64,000 nt of DNA from Methylobacterium sp. J-026 (GCF_022829585.1 NZ_JAKSYC010000163.1:25598-89597); one strand, 5' to 3'; positions 37,563 to 47,251 are shown, counted from the first letter of the stretch. Notes: generated by a model from the sequence alone, not told the origin. Numbers and translations: made by a program.

Positions 37563-38201
37563 ATGGCTCAAGGTGCGGTGCTGGAGCGGGGACAGGCCCA
37601 GCACGAAGGCGACAAGCGTCGGCAGATCCTCGACGGCGCCCGCCGGGTGTTCCTGGGGTCCGGGTTCGACGGGGCCAGCATGGGCGAGATCGCCCGGGCC
37701 GCCGGGGTCTCCAAGGGCACGCTCTACGTCTATTTCGACAGTAAGGAGGCGTTGTTCGAGGCGCTGACCATTCAGGAGAAGAGCCGCCTGGCCGAGGCGC
37801 TGTTCACCCTCGACGCGGACGATCCCGACGTCCCAGGGGTGCTGAACCGGCTCGGCGTGAGCTTCCTCAGCGAGATGTGCCGGCCCGAACACGTCTCCCT
37901 GGTCCGCATGGTGATCGGGGCCAGCGAGAAGTTCCCACGCTTCGGGCAAGTCTATTACGAGGCCGGGCCGGCCTGCGGCGTCGAGCGTCTGTCGGGTTAT
38001 CTCGACGCGCAGGTCCAGGCCGGTCGGCTGCGGATCGCCGACACGGAACTCGCCGCCCGCCATTTCCTGCATCTCTGCCAGGCCGGCCTGCTGACGCGCC
38101 TCCTGTTCGGCGCGGGCGGCATCGCCGACGCGGCCGGCCGGCAGCACCAGGTGGACGAGGCGGTGCGGATGTTCCTGGCCGGATACGGGCCGACGCCCTG
38201 A
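37563..38201 (+). CDS. TetR-family repressor of emrAB
   Basis: The 212-residue regulator has the helix-turn-helix IARAAGVSKGTLYVYFDSKE after RRQILDGARRVFLGSGFDG, and a ligand-binding C-terminal domain of the AcrR/TetR_C type. ATG 37563 has GGAG 7 bases upstream; an in-frame GTG at 37533 would lie 3 bases after the extended operator and is less likely. It is divergent from emrAB with two operators in the 139-base gap. It probably represses both directions until a drug-like ligand binds. It converges on dxr with 12 bases between stops. Confidence 0.9.
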   Translation: MAQGAVLERGQAQHEGDKRRQILDGARRVFLGSGFDGASMGEIARAAGVSKGTLYVYFDSKEALFEALTIQEKSRLAEALFTLDADDPDVPGVLNRLGVSFLSEMCRPEHVSLVRMVIGASEKFPRFGQVYYEAGPACGVERLSGYLDAQVQAGRLRIADTELAARHFLHLCQAGLLTRLLFGAGGIADAAGRQHQVDEAVRMFLAGYGPTP

Positions 38202-38213
38202 CCCGCGCCGCTC

Positions 38214-39392
38214 TCAGCCCGCGGCGCGCAGCTCCGGCAGGGCCTCGGTGCTCCAGACCCGGACATGAGCGTCGATGGAGAGCGCCTCGTCCACGTCGGC
38301 CGGCGCGGTCCGGTACAGCCCGGCGAAGTGGCCGCAGGCCCGCTCGACGAGGTCGCTGATCCCGTAGAAGCCGATCCGGCCGGCGATGAACGCCGCCACC
38401 GCGATCTCGTTGGCGGCGTTCATCACGGTCGGCGCCGCGCCGCCGGCCGCCAGGGCGGCCCGGGCGATCCGCAGGCAGGGGAAGCGGTCCTCGTCCGCGG
38501 CCTCGAAGGTCAGCGATCCGAGCTTGACGAGGTCGAGGGGCCGGCCGCGGGCGATGGTCAGCCGGTCGCCGAGGCCGAGGCAGTGCGAGATCGGCACGCG
38601 CATGTCGGGCAGCGCCAGCTCGGCGGTCACGGCCCCGTCCAGCCAGTAGACCATCCCGTGGATGACCGATTGCGGGTGCACGACGACGTCGAGGCGTTCG
38701 GGCTCGATCCCGAACAGGTGGTGCGCCTCGATCAGCTCGAGGCCCTTGTTCATCAGGCTTGCGGAATCGATGTTGATCTTCATGCCCATCGACCAGGTCG
38801 GATGGGCGGCGGCCTCGGTGGCGGAGGCGGCGGCGATCCGCTCGCGGGTCCAGGTCCGGAACGGCCCGCCCGAGGCCGTGATCATCATGGTACGGACGTC
38901 GGCCAGCGGCCGTCCGGCGAGCGCCTGGTTCAGGGCGTCGTGCTCGGAATCCATCGGCAGGATCGTGGCGCCGTAGCGCGCCGCGTCGCGCATGAAGGCG
39001 TCGCCGGCGCAGACGAGGCTCTCCTTGTTGGCGAGCGCGACCGTGCGCCCGAGACGGAGCGCCGCGTGGGTGGATTTCAGGCCCGCAGCCCCGCTCACCG
39101 CCGCCACCACGATGTCGGCGTCCCGGGCGACCGCCTCCATGACGGCCCCCTCCCCCGCGCCGCTGGGGATGCCGGAGCCCGACAGGGCCTCGGCGAGCGC
39201 GGGCCCGGCGGATTCGTCGGCGAGGGCCGCGAAGGACGCGTTCAGGTCGCGCGCCATCTTGGCCAGGGCGACGGGATCCTTGCCGCCGACCAGCGCGGCG
39301 ACCCGGAACCGGTCCGCGTGCTGGGCGACCAGGTCGGCGGTGGAACGCCCGATCGAGCCGGTGGCGCCGAAGACGGTGACGATCTGGCTCAC
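38214..39392 (-). CDS. dxr: 1-deoxy-D-xylulose 5-phosphate reductoisomerase
   Basis: The 392-residue enzyme of the MEP isoprenoid pathway converts DXP to 2-C-methylerythritol 4-phosphate with NADPH and a divalent metal. VTVFGATGSIGRST is the cofactor motif. LANKESLVCAG, ILPMDSEHDALNQAL (metal and substrate residues), TASGGPFR and NIDSASLMNKGLE are family signatures. It starts 19 bases after cdsA. Downstream the expected rseP is separated by the emrAB-tetR insertion. Confidence 0.95.
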   Translation of the reverse strand: MSQIVTVFGATGSIGRSTADLVAQHADRFRVAALVGGKDPVALAKMARDLNASFAALADESAGPALAEALSGSGIPSGAGEGAVMEAVARDADIVVAAVSGAAGLKSTHAALRLGRTVALANKESLVCAGDAFMRDAARYGATILPMDSEHDALNQALAGRPLADVRTMMITASGGPFRTWTRERIAAASATEAAAHPTWSMGMKINIDSASLMNKGLELIEAHHLFGIEPERLDVVVHPQSVIHGMVYWLDGAVTAELALPDMRVPISHCLGLGDRLTIARGRPLDLVKLGSLTFEAADEDRFPCLRIARAALAAGGAAPTVMNAANEIAVAAFIAGRIGFYGISDLVERACGHFAGLYRTAPADVDEALSIDAHVRVWSTEALPELRAAG

Positions 39393-39411
39393 GGGTTCAA
39401 CTCCCTCGTCG

Positions 39412-40269
39412 TCACGCGATCAGCCCGCCGCCGCGCAGGGCCAGGTACAGCGCCGCCAACAGGGCGACGGCGAAAAATCCGTCGAGCCGGTCCATGACGC
39501 CGCCATGGCCCGGGATGAGCTTTCCGGAATCCTTCACGCCGTAGCGGCGCTTGAGACCGGATTCGATGAGATCGCCCGCCTGGCTCAGAACGGAGGCGAG
39601 CGCGCTCACGCCGGCCACCACCGGCAGGGAGGCGGTGCTCGGCAGGGTCATCCCGGCGAGGTCGGCGACGACCGGCACCAGCGTCCCGGCCGCGACCGCG
39701 CCGATCAGACCGCCCAGCGCCCCCGACCACGTCTTGTTGGGCGAGACCCGGGGCATCAGCTTGGGGCCGCCGATCTTCCGGCCGGCGAAATAGGCGGCGA
39801 TGTCCGTGGACCAGACCACGGCAAACATCCAGGCCGGGCCGACAAGGCCGATGGCGGGGTCGTCGCGCAGGGCGACCGGCACCGCCGCGATCGCCCCCGC
39901 GCCGAGGATCCCGACAAGCGCCCGCAGCCGCCCGCGGCCGGTCCGTGCCACCGTGGCGCAGGCCGCGGCGCCGAGGATCAGGACGGCGAGGCAGGCGGGC
40001 GCCGGGGCGCCGCCGCGCGCGCAGAGCAGCAGGGCGGCGAGGGTCGCAGCCCCCAGCGCGATCAGCACCTCCCGCGGCTCGGTGCGGCTCATCACCATCC
40101 ACTCGGCGAAGCCGACGATGCCGGCGGCGAGCCAGATCCCCGCGAAGGGCCAACCGCCATAGACCAGGGCGGCCAGAACGCCGGTCCCGAGCACGAGGCC
40201 CGAGGCGACGCGAAGCCACAGCTCGCGCCGTCCCTTCGGACGCGCGGCCGGTGCCGCCGCGGAGGTCAC
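39412..40269 (-). CDS. cdsA: Phosphatidate cytidylyltransferase
   Basis: From GTG 40269 this is a 285-residue membrane enzyme making CDP-diacylglycerol from phosphatidate and CTP. Seven or eight spans are predicted, and the C-terminal signature reads SQAGDLIESGLKRRYGVKDS, then GHGGVMDRLDG. The GTG has GAGG 5 bases upstream; a TTG at 40287 lies just after the frr stop and would add 6 residues. The gene follows frr directly. In many relatives uppS lies between them, but there is no room for it here. Confidence 0.92.
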   Translation of the reverse strand: MTSAAAPAARPKGRRELWLRVASGLVLGTGVLAALVYGGWPFAGIWLAAGIVGFAEWMVMSRTEPREVLIALGAATLAALLLCARGGAPAPACLAVLILGAAACATVARTGRGRLRALVGILGAGAIAAVPVALRDDPAIGLVGPAWMFAVVWSTDIAAYFAGRKIGGPKLMPRVSPNKTWSGALGGLIGAVAAGTLVPVVADLAGMTLPSTASLPVVAGVSALASVLSQAGDLIESGLKRRYGVKDSGKLIPGHGGVMDRLDGFFAVALLAALYLALRGGGLIA

Positions 40270-40288
40270 GCGCGCCTCGCCGGCCAAC

Positions 40289-40852
40289 TCAGACCTGCAT
40301 GATCTCCTTCTCCTTGGAGGCCAGCACGCCGTCGATCTCGGCGATGAACTGGTCGGTCGCCTTCTGCACGTCGGCGGCCTGGCGCTTCTCGTCGTCCTCC
40401 GAGATGGCGCTGTCCTTCAGGAGCTTCTTGAGGTGGTCGAGCCCGTCCCGGCGGACGTGGCGCACGGCGACGCGGGCCTCCTCGGTGTATTTGTGGGCGA
40501 CCTTGACCATCTCCTTGCGGCGCTGCTCGTTCATCTCGGGGATGCGCAGCCGAATGGTCTGGCCCTCGGTCTGCGGGTTGAGGCCGAGATCGGATTCGCG
40601 GATCGCCTTCTCGACGGCCGTGACCATGCTGCGGTCCCAGACCGAGATCGACAGGAGCCGGGGCTCCGGCACGCTGACGGTGGCGACCTGGGCCATCGGC
40701 ATCAGCGAGCCGTAGGCATCGACCTGGATCGGGTCGACCAGGGACGGCGTGGCGCGCCCGGTGCGCAGGGAGCCGAGGTCCTTCGAGAGCGAGGCGACCG
40801 CGCCCTGCATCCGGCGCTTGATGTCGTTGAGGTCGAATTCCGGTGTGGCCAT
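40289..40852 (-). CDS. frr: Ribosome recycling factor
   Basis: The 187-residue factor splits post-termination ribosomes with [44 protein letters not shown] and [15 protein letters not shown] are the usual motifs, and the length is standard. It lies 121 bases after pyrH, the conserved pyrH-frr order. Confidence 0.96.
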   Translation of the reverse strand: MATPEFDLNDIKRRMQGAVASLSKDLGSLRTGRATPSLVDPIQVDAYGSLMPMAQVATVSVPEPRLLSISVWDRSMVTAVEKAIRESDLGLNPQTEGQTIRLRIPEMNEQRRKEMVKVAHKYTEEARVAVRHVRRDGLDHLKKLLKDSAISEDDEKRQAADVQKATDQFIAEIDGVLASKEKEIMQV

Positions 40853-40973
40853 GATGGTCGTCCCGACACGTCTGACGTTGTCTTGAGCCCGGCGCGGGCG
40901 GTGGCGGCCTCAATGGACGAATTTGTTCAGGGCCGCAAACCTCGCGGGGTCCGGATCCCGCCTGCGGAGCGCG

Positions 40974-41696
40974 TCAGGGCGAGACCAGGGTCGAGGGCGC
41001 CGCCCCGGACAGGATCGCCGCGATGGAACTCGGCGGGTGGAGCGAGCCGACCACGATCGAGAGCCGGCTCTCCCGGGCCAGGGCGAAGGCGGCGGTGTCC
41101 ATCACCTTGAGGTCGCGGGCGATCGCCTCGTCATGGGTCAGGCGGTCGTAGCGGGTGGCGTTCGGGTCCGTCTTGGGATCGGCCGAGTAGACGCCGTCGA
41201 CCTGCGTCGCCTTGAGCACGGCATCGCAGCGCAGTTCGGCCGCGCGCAGCACCGCGGCGGTGTCGGTGGTGAAGAACGGGTTGCCGGTGCCCCCGGCGAG
41301 GACCACGACCTGGCCCTTGTCGAGGTGATGCAGGGCCGGCTGGCGGGCATAGGTCTCGCAGATGGTCGGCATCGACACCGCCGACATGGTCCGCGCCGGG
41401 ACGCCGGCGGCGTTGAGCGCGGTCTCGATGGCGAGTGAGTTCATCACGGTCGCCATCATCCCGAGGGAATCCCCGGTGGCCCGGTCGATCCAGCCGGCCG
41501 CGGAGATCGTCGCTCCGCGGATCATGTTGCCGCCGCCGACCACGATGGCGATCTCGGCGCCGGTCTCGATGGTGCGGGCGATGTCCTCGGCGAGCGCCGC
41601 CAGCGTCGGCGGATGCAGCCAGTAGCCGTCGGGGGCGGCGAGCGCCTCGCCCGACAGCTTCAGGAGGATTCGGCGAAACGGCGTCGTCTCCGGCAT
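40974..41696 (-). CDS. pyrH: UMP kinase
   Basis: The 240-residue enzyme phosphorylates UMP to [60 protein letters not shown] and [14 protein letters not shown] are all family motifs. ATG 41696 follows GGAG with 6 bases between; longer in-frame extensions lack conservation. It is normally downstream of tsf, but here an opposite-strand gene pair lies between them. Confidence 0.95.
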   Translation of the reverse strand: MPETTPFRRILLKLSGEALAAPDGYWLHPPTLAALAEDIARTIETGAEIAIVVGGGNMIRGATISAAGWIDRATGDSLGMMATVMNSLAIETALNAAGVPARTMSAVSMPTICETYARQPALHHLDKGQVVVLAGGTGNPFFTTDTAAVLRAAELRCDAVLKATQVDGVYSADPKTDPNATRYDRLTHDEAIARDLKVMDTAAFALARESRLSIVVGSLHPPSSIAAILSGAAPSTLVSP

Positions 41697-41872
41697 CTCG
41701 ATCTCCGACCCCGTCCCGCATCGCGCAAACCGGGAGGCTTCTACGTCAGGCGCGGGAGCGGCGTCGAGGGGCGCTGCGCCATTCGGCGGGGATCGTCGGT
41801 CGAATCGCGACCGACACGGGAACGACGTGCAGCCCTGGCAAAGCGGGCCGGATCGACCATCCCGGGACAGCC

Positions 41873-42805
41873 ATGCGCATCGCACTGGTGATCAATACCG
41901 CATCGGGCAGCGTCGGCGCCGGCGCGGCGCCGGAGGCGATCCGGGCGCGGCTTGCCGCCGCGGGGATCGAGGCCTTGGGCGAGGCCGACCGGGGGGCGTC
42001 CCTACCGGCGCGCATTGCTGCCGCCGTGGCCGAGCCGGGGATCGACGCGGTGGTGGTGGCCGGGGGCGACGGCACGGTCGCCTGTGCGGCCGCCGCCCTG
42101 GTCGGGCACGCGACACCGCTCGGCATCCTGCCGCTCGGCACCATGAACCTGCTGGCCAAGGATCTCGGCCTGCCCCTCGACCTCGACGGCGCCATCGCCA
42201 ATCTCGTTGCGGGCGTGCGGCGCCCGATCGATGTCGGCGACGTGAACGGCCGGAGCTTCGTGATCAATTCGGTGCTCGGCATGCCGGCCCGGGTCGCCCG
42301 CCACCGGGAGGCGCATCGCGAGCGCCGGGCTTTCCGCACGCTCCTGCGCTGGGCGATCGGGATGCTGCGCCATCTCGGCCGCTATCCGCGGCTCACCGTG
42401 ACCGGGCTGATCGACGGGACGGCGCGCCGGCTGCGGGTGCGGCTGATGGCGGTGGTGGTCGGCGACTATGTCGAGCGGCCGGGCCAGGTGCTGCTGCGGG
42501 CGCCGATCGACGCCGGCCGGCTGACGCTCTACGTCCTCGCCGACCTGTCGGTCTGGCGCAGCCTTCGGCTCGCCCTCGGCTTCGCGCTGGGCGACTGGCG
42601 CCGGCTTCCCGAGGTCGAGCGGCTGCCGGTGAGCGACCTGACCATCGGCTCGCGCAGGCAGGCGCTGCAGGTCATGAACGACGGCGAGGTGCTGCTGATC
42701 CCGACGCCCCTGCGCTACCGGATCCGCCGCCACGCCCTGACGGTGATCGTGCCCCGCACGGACGAGGCCGGACCGCGCTTCGAGGGCGGGATCGGGGGCA
42801 CATGA
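41873..42805 (+). CDS. Diacylglycerol kinase/YegS-type lipid kinase family protein
   Basis: The 310-residue protein has the DAGK catalytic motif [16 protein letters not shown] and [18 protein letters not shown]. It starts [17 protein letters not shown], the usual nucleotide-binding N-terminus. It would phosphorylate a lipid or lipid-like alcohol, possibly diacylglycerol or sphingosine-type. ATG 41873 has GGGA upstream. Its TGA stop overlaps the next gene's ATG (ATGA), so the two are coupled. The pair is inserted between tsf and pyrH on the opposite strand. Confidence 0.86.
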   Translation: MRIALVINTASGSVGAGAAPEAIRARLAAAGIEALGEADRGASLPARIAAAVAEPGIDAVVVAGGDGTVACAAAALVGHATPLGILPLGTMNLLAKDLGLPLDLDGAIANLVAGVRRPIDVGDVNGRSFVINSVLGMPARVARHREAHRERRAFRTLLRWAIGMLRHLGRYPRLTVTGLIDGTARRLRVRLMAVVVGDYVERPGQVLLRAPIDAGRLTLYVLADLSVWRSLRLALGFALGDWRRLPEVERLPVSDLTIGSRRQALQVMNDGEVLLIPTPLRYRIRRHALTVIVPRTDEAGPRFEGGIGGT

Positions 42806-43689
42806 GGCGGATCAGTCACATCTCCGACCTCCATTTCGGCCGGACCGACCCGGCCGTGGTCGAGGCCCTGGTCGACGAGCTGAACGGGGACGCACCGGAC
42901 CTGATCGTCGCCTCGGGGGACTTCACCATGGCGGCGCGGCCTCTAGAATTCGCGCAGGCCCGCGCCTTCCTGGACCGCCTCGCGCCGCCCTGGATCGGCG
43001 TGCCGGGCAACCACGATATCTCGCCCTATCACCTGCCGCAGCGCTTCCTCCGGCCGTTCACCCGCTACCGGCGGGCCATCGCGCCGGACACGGAACCGTG
43101 TTTTGCGGATGCAGAAATCGGTGTCGTCTGCCTCAATACGGTGCGGCGCTGGGCCGCCGAGCGGGACTGGTCGCAGGGGATGATCCGCCCCAGCCAGATC
43201 GCCCGCACCGAGGCGCGCCTCGCTTCCATGCCCGGGCATCTGTTCAAGATCGTGGTCGGCCACCACCCGTTCATGCCGCCGCCCTGGGACGCGGAAGCCC
43301 GGCTCGTGGGGCGTGCCGACCTGGCACTGGCGTCCTTCCGCCGCTGCGGGGTCGGGCTGACCCTGTCCGGGCACCTGCATCGCCACTACGCGCGCTTCGT
43401 GGGCGGGGACGACCCGGACACGGCGGTGGTGGATCGGGGTGCGCTGCGGGTCCGCCGGGGACAGTTGCTCGCGGTCCAAGCGGGCTCAGCGACCTCCACC
43501 CGCCTGCGCGGGAATGAGCCGAACGCCTATAACCGCATCACCGTGGACGGGGGCTGCGCCGCCATCTCGGTCCGGATCTGGGACGGACGCGCCTGGACCG
43601 ATGCGGCGCCGGCATGCGTGCAGACCCTCACGCCGGCGCCAGATTTCAACTTCCCGCCAGGACGCCGACGGCGCCGAGGACGGTCATGA
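42802..43689 (+). CDS. Metallophosphoesterase
   Basis: The 295-residue calcineurin-like phosphoesterase has all core motifs: ISDLHFG (D9, H11), [26 protein letters not shown] and [13 protein letters not shown] dinuclear metal site is therefore complete. It resembles CpdA/Icc-like phosphoesterases, but the substrate is not fixed by sequence. Translation is coupled to the lipid kinase through ATGA, suggesting a joint role such as phospholipid or phosphoester turnover. The last residues are strongly basic (Arg-rich tail). Confidence 0.87.
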   Translation: MRRISHISDLHFGRTDPAVVEALVDELNGDAPDLIVASGDFTMAARPLEFAQARAFLDRLAPPWIGVPGNHDISPYHLPQRFLRPFTRYRRAIAPDTEPCFADAEIGVVCLNTVRRWAAERDWSQGMIRPSQIARTEARLASMPGHLFKIVVGHHPFMPPPWDAEARLVGRADLALASFRRCGVGLTLSGHLHRHYARFVGGDDPDTAVVDRGALRVRRGQLLAVQAGSATSTRLRGNEPNAYNRITVDGGCAAISVRIWDGRAWTDAAPACVQTLTPAPDFNFPPGRRRRRGRS

Positions 43690-43744
43690 CGAGACCGGAC
43701 GCGAACACGCCGATCATGAGATAGGAGAAGGGTTTCAGAGCCAT
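43646..43744 (-). CDS. Possible 32-residue membrane microprotein
   Basis: A short frame, [20 protein letters not shown] and then [12 protein letters not shown], gives one hydrophobic span with a positive N-terminus. It overlaps the convergent phosphoesterase end by 44 bases and lies just before the tsf terminator. The ribosome site is weak. The composition argues for a real bitopic peptide, but it could be chance. Confidence 0.4.
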   Translation of the reverse strand: MALKPFSYLMIGVFASGLVMTVLGAVGVLAGS

Positions 43745-43821
43745 GCCGCCAAGGTAGTGCGCATCCGCGAGATCGAGTGTGCGCTGCAGCACGCTTCATC
43801 GTATCCTCGGTGCCGTCCAAC

Positions 43822-43858
43822 AAAAAACCCCGCCCGGCGCGCGCCGGACGGGGTTTTT
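43822..43858 (-). terminator. Rho-independent terminator after tsf
   Basis: AAAAAACCCCG-CCGGC-GCGC-GCCGG-CGGGGTTTTT is a symmetrical GC stem with A- and T-runs on both sides. It can end tsf (minus strand) and also the phosphoesterase operon (plus strand). Confidence 0.9.
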
Positions 43859-43893
43859 CCGGATCCTCGGACCGGGCGAGCGGTCCGGAAAAA

Positions 43894-44820
43894 TCAGGCG
43901 CGGCCGGCCTGCTGGGCGACCTCGGTGGCGAAGTCCGGACCGTCTTCCTTCTCGATGCCCTCGCCCAACGCGTAGCGGACGAAACCCGTCAGCGCGACCG
44001 GGCCGCCGACCTTGCCGGCGGCGTCCTTGAGCACCTGGCTCACCGTCTTCGAGCCGTCATGCACGAAGGGCTGCTCCAGGAGGGTGACCTCCTTGTAGTA
44101 GCTCTTCAGGCCGCTCTCGATGATCTTGGCGAGCACGTGGTCCGGCTTGCCGGCGTTCTTCTCGCGCAGGATGTTCGATTCGCGCTCCACCGTGGCGGTA
44201 TCGACGCCCGAGGCGTCGAGGGCCACCGGGTTGGTCGCGGCGACGTGCATTGCGATCTGGCGGCCGAGCGCCGAGAGGGCGTCGACGTCACCCTCGGATT
44301 CAAGGGCCACGAGCACGCCGATCTTGCCGAGCCCCTCGGAGATCTGGTTGTGCACGTAGGAGGCGATCACGCCCTTCTTCACCTCGAGCTTGGCGACCCG
44401 GCGCAGGTTCATGTTCTCGCCGATGGTGGCGATCAGGGCCTGCAGCTTCTCCGAGACCGTCTCGCTGGCGCCCGGGAAATGGGCGGCCTGGAGACCGTCC
44501 AGCGTGCCGTCGGTGTTCAGGGCGATCTTGGCGGCCTCGCGGACGAAGGCCTGGAAGGCGTCGTTGCGGGCGACGAAGTCGGTCTCGGAATTCACCTCGA
44601 CCACCGCGGCGTGATGGCCGGCGGACTCGACGGCCACAAGGCCCTCGGCGGCGACGCGGCCGGCCTTCTTGGCGGCCTTGGCGAGGCCCTTCTTGCGCAG
44701 CCAGTCGATGGCGGCCTCGATGTCGCCCTGCGTCTCGTTGAGCGCACCCTTGCAGTCCATCATGCCGGCGCCGGTCTTCTCCCGGAGCTCCTTCACCATC
44801 GCGGCGGTGATGTTGGCCAT
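43894..44820 (-). CDS. tsf: Elongation factor Ts
   Basis: The 308-residue factor exchanges GDP for GTP on EF-Tu. It starts [20 protein letters not shown] with MDCKGALNE (UBA domain and TDVG-like EF-Tu contact region), then [18 protein letters not shown] (core). ATG 44820 is the natural start. It lies 117 bases after rpsB, the conserved order, and is followed by a strong bidirectional terminator. Confidence 0.95.
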   Translation of the reverse strand: MANITAAMVKELREKTGAGMMDCKGALNETQGDIEAAIDWLRKKGLAKAAKKAGRVAAEGLVAVESAGHHAAVVEVNSETDFVARNDAFQAFVREAAKIALNTDGTLDGLQAAHFPGASETVSEKLQALIATIGENMNLRRVAKLEVKKGVIASYVHNQISEGLGKIGVLVALESEGDVDALSALGRQIAMHVAATNPVALDASGVDTATVERESNILREKNAGKPDHVLAKIIESGLKSYYKEVTLLEQPFVHDGSKTVSQVLKDAAGKVGGPVALTGFVRYALGEGIEKEDGPDFATEVAQQAGRA

Positions 44821-44937
44821 GGCGGTCCCTTTCGTAGATCTGGATGAGAGAGGCCCGGCGCGCGGGTGAGCGGCCGGGCCCGGTATGCCGAATCCGCGAC
44901 GGCCCGATGACGGTGCCGCCACGACGTACCCGCTGGA

Positions 44938-46005
44938 TCAGACCGCCGCGGCGGCCTCGACGAAGCCCCGGGCCTGCGAAACCCACGAGTCGCGATCGAT
45001 GCGGCCGTTGAGCTTCAGGTCGTGATCGACCTTGGTGACATCCTCGGGCGTCATCGCGGCGATCTGCCAGTAATGGTAGATGCCGGCATCGTTGAGCTTC
45101 TGCACGATCTGCGGGCCGGCGCCGTTGAGCTTGGTCAGGTCGTCCGGGGCGCCGCGCGGGGCGGCGAGCAGTTCGAAATGCTCGGTCGTCTCGGCGAGCA
45201 TCGCCACGTCGGCCGGGTCGAGGGCGTCGGACTCGACCGTGACGGCCCCGTCGTCATTGGCCGGCAGCGCCTCGGCCATCGGCTCCTCGGAGGCGCCGAG
45301 ATCCATGCCGGACGAGCCCTGGGCGCGGGAGATGCCGTCGATGGCCGCCTTGGCGATCAGGTCGCAATAGAGCGCGATGGCGCGGCCGGCATCGTCGTTG
45401 GCCGGCACGATGTGGGTGATGCCGTCCGGGTTGCAGTTGGTGTCGACGATGGCGGCCACCGGGATCCCAAGGCGGTTCGCCTCCTTGATCGCCAGCTGCT
45501 CCTTGTTGGTGTCGATCACGAACAGCAGATCGGGGACGCCGCCCATGTCCTTGATGCCGCCGAGCGCCTTCTCGAGCTTCTCCTTCTCGCGGGAGAGCAT
45601 CAGGCGCTCCTTCTTGGTCAGGCCCGGTCCGCCGGTCTCCAGCGTCTCGGAAACCTTGCGCAGGCGCGAAATCGAGCCCGAGATCGTCTTCCAGTTGGTG
45701 AGCATGCCGCCCAGCCAGCGGGAATTGACGTAGTACTGGGCCGAGCGCTTGGCCGCCTCGGCGATCGTGTCGGCCGCCTGGCGCTTGGTGCCGACGAACA
45801 GCACGCGGCCGCCCTTGGCAACGGTGTCGCTCACCGCCTGCAGCGCCGTGTGCAGCGCCGGCACGGTCTGGGCCAGATCGATGATGTGGATATTGTTGCG
45901 CGTACCGAAGATGTACGGCTGCATCTTCGGGTTCCAGCGGTGCGACTGGTGACCGAAATGGGCGCCCGCTTCGAGGAGCTGACGCATAGAGAAATCGACG
46001 GCCAT
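44938..46005 (-). CDS. rpsB: Ribosomal protein S2 with a C-terminal helix-hairpin-helix extension
   Basis: At 355 residues it is about 100 longer than common S2. Residues 1-225 are standard S2: [50 protein letters not shown] and [16 protein letters not shown]. An acidic Ala/Glu linker (about 226-285) leads to residues 286-355, which carry a helix-hairpin-helix-like domain with [20 protein letters not shown] and [13 protein letters not shown]. Similar tails occur on some alphaproteobacterial L21 and NuoE proteins, from memory. It would sit on the 30S surface. Function of the tail is unknown. Confidence 0.94.
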   Translation of the reverse strand: MAVDFSMRQLLEAGAHFGHQSHRWNPKMQPYIFGTRNNIHIIDLAQTVPALHTALQAVSDTVAKGGRVLFVGTKRQAADTIAEAAKRSAQYYVNSRWLGGMLTNWKTISGSISRLRKVSETLETGGPGLTKKERLMLSREKEKLEKALGGIKDMGGVPDLLFVIDTNKEQLAIKEANRLGIPVAAIVDTNCNPDGITHIVPANDDAGRAIALYCDLIAKAAIDGISRAQGSSGMDLGASEEPMAEALPANDDGAVTVESDALDPADVAMLAETTEHFELLAAPRGAPDDLTKLNGAGPQIVQKLNDAGIYHYWQIAAMTPEDVTKVDHDLKLNGRIDRDSWVSQARGFVEAAAAV

Positions 46006-46049
46006 GCTGTGTGTACTCTCCGGTTGGATCCGCCGCGGAGGGATGCAGC

Positions 46050-46100
46050 CGCCCGACGCTGTCGGGCGACCACCGGAAACGCCTCATTCAGGCATGAGGC
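46050..46100 (-). promoter_or_regulatory. Two hairpins in the rpsB leader
   Basis: CGCCCGAC/GTCGGGCG (46050-46068, 3-base loop) and GCCTCAT/ATGAGGC (46081-46100) lie 45-95 bases upstream of rpsB. S2 autoregulates rpsB-tsf through its leader in other bacteria, so an mRNA-binding site is plausible; the structures are seen, the role is inferred. Confidence 0.38.
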
Positions 46101-46240
46101 CGGCTCCGCGTGTGGGATGGGCGGGCGCATAGCAGAGCCGGGGGCCGGACGCAAGGATTCGGGTGACGCGGAACGGGATGGCACCGCCGGGAGCTTGCAA
46201 CCCGGCGCCTCCAAGCTCGATCAGACACGATAGGGTTGCC

Positions 46241-46488
46241 GTGGCCTTCGACACGCTGAAATGCGCCCGGACGCTCCGGGACAAGGCCAAGCTCTCCCCC
46301 GGGCAGGCCGAGGGATGGCCGATGCCATGGCCGAAGCGCTCAAGGGCGATCTGGTCACGAAGGCCGATCTGCGTGCCGAACTGGCCGAGACCCGGGCCGG
46401 GATCGTCCGCCCGGTCGCCGGATTGATCGGCTTTCAGACGCTCGCGGTCATCGGCGCCGTGGTCGCCCTCGCCCGATCGCTCCCTTGA
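46241..46488 (+). pseudogene. Frameshifted DUF1640-like coiled-coil membrane protein
   Basis: From GTG 46241 the frame reads MAFDTLKCARTLRDKAKLSP then GQAEG, the typical start of DUF1640/CCDC90-type small proteins. At 46313-46317 it changes frame: the next frame continues MADAMAEALKGDLVTKADLR, then a coiled coil and the terminal span GFQTLAVIGAVVALARS. One missing base accounts for the break. Repaired length is about 83 residues. An ATG at 46315 could still start the second part alone. Members occur in many copies in Methylobacterium-like genomes, with no settled function. Confidence 0.62.
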
Positions 46489-46513
46489 AGCCGCAGATCG
46501 TCGGCGGCGCTCC

Positions 46514-47251
46514 TCATTCGCCCGCGAACAGCGCCGCAACATCGCTGGCTGTCATCACCCGATAAGCCCCCGCCGCCAGATCATCCGGCAGGTCGAGGCC
46601 GCCGACCCGGTCCCGGTGGAGCGCCGTGACGTGGTTGCCGACGGCGGCGAACATCCGGCGGACCTGATGGTAGCGGCCCTCCGTCAGCGTCACCGCGCAA
46701 TGCGTGGCGTCCTCGACGTCGAGCCGCACCGGCAGCAGCGACCGCTCCTCGCCCTCCAGCATCAGGCTCCCCGAGGCGAAGAGCGCCGCCTCGGTCCCCG
46801 CCAGCGGCCGGTCGAGGGTGACCCGGTAGCGCTTCGCCACATGGGCCTTCGGGCTGATGATCCGGTGCAGCAGGGCGCCGTCGTCGGTGAGCAGCAGCAG
46901 GCCCGAGGTGTCCTTGTCGAGACGGCCGACCGTGGAGAGCGGCGGGTCGCGGCGGCGCCAGCGCTCGGGCAGCAGCCCGTAGACCAGCGGGCCGGCTTCC
47001 TTGTGCGAGCAGGTGACGCCGAGGGGCTTGTGCAGCATCAGGCACAGGCCGGGCAGCGGGTCGAGGCCCGCGCCGTCGACCGTGAGGCGGTCCGGGAGAT
47101 CCGGGTCGAGGGCAATCCGGTCGCCGGCATCCGCCAGCGCGGCGCCGTCGAGTCGGATCGCGCCGGCGCGGGCCAGCCCCTGGATCTCCCGCCGGGAGCC
47201 GTAGCCGAGATTGGCGAGCAGCTTGTCCAGGCGGACGGCCTTCGCGCTCAC
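46514..47251 (-). CDS. rsuA: Small-subunit rRNA pseudouridine synthase (RsuA family)
   Basis: The 245-residue enzyme has an N-terminal S4 domain (RLDKLLANLGYGSRREIQGL) and the RsuA/RluB core with catalytic Asp in VGRLDKDTSGLLLLT. HKPLGVTCSHKE and EGRYHQVRRMFAAVGNHV complete the signature. It probably modifies U516 of 16S rRNA, by family. GTG 47251 overlaps the preceding methyltransferase stop as GTGA, so two 16S modification genes are coupled. Confidence 0.88.
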   Translation of the reverse strand: MSAKAVRLDKLLANLGYGSRREIQGLARAGAIRLDGAALADAGDRIALDPDLPDRLTVDGAGLDPLPGLCLMLHKPLGVTCSHKEAGPLVYGLLPERWRRRDPPLSTVGRLDKDTSGLLLLTDDGALLHRIISPKAHVAKRYRVTLDRPLAGTEAALFASGSLMLEGEERSLLPVRLDVEDATHCAVTLTEGRYHQVRRMFAAVGNHVTALHRDRVGGLDLPDDLAAGAYRVMTASDVAALFAGE

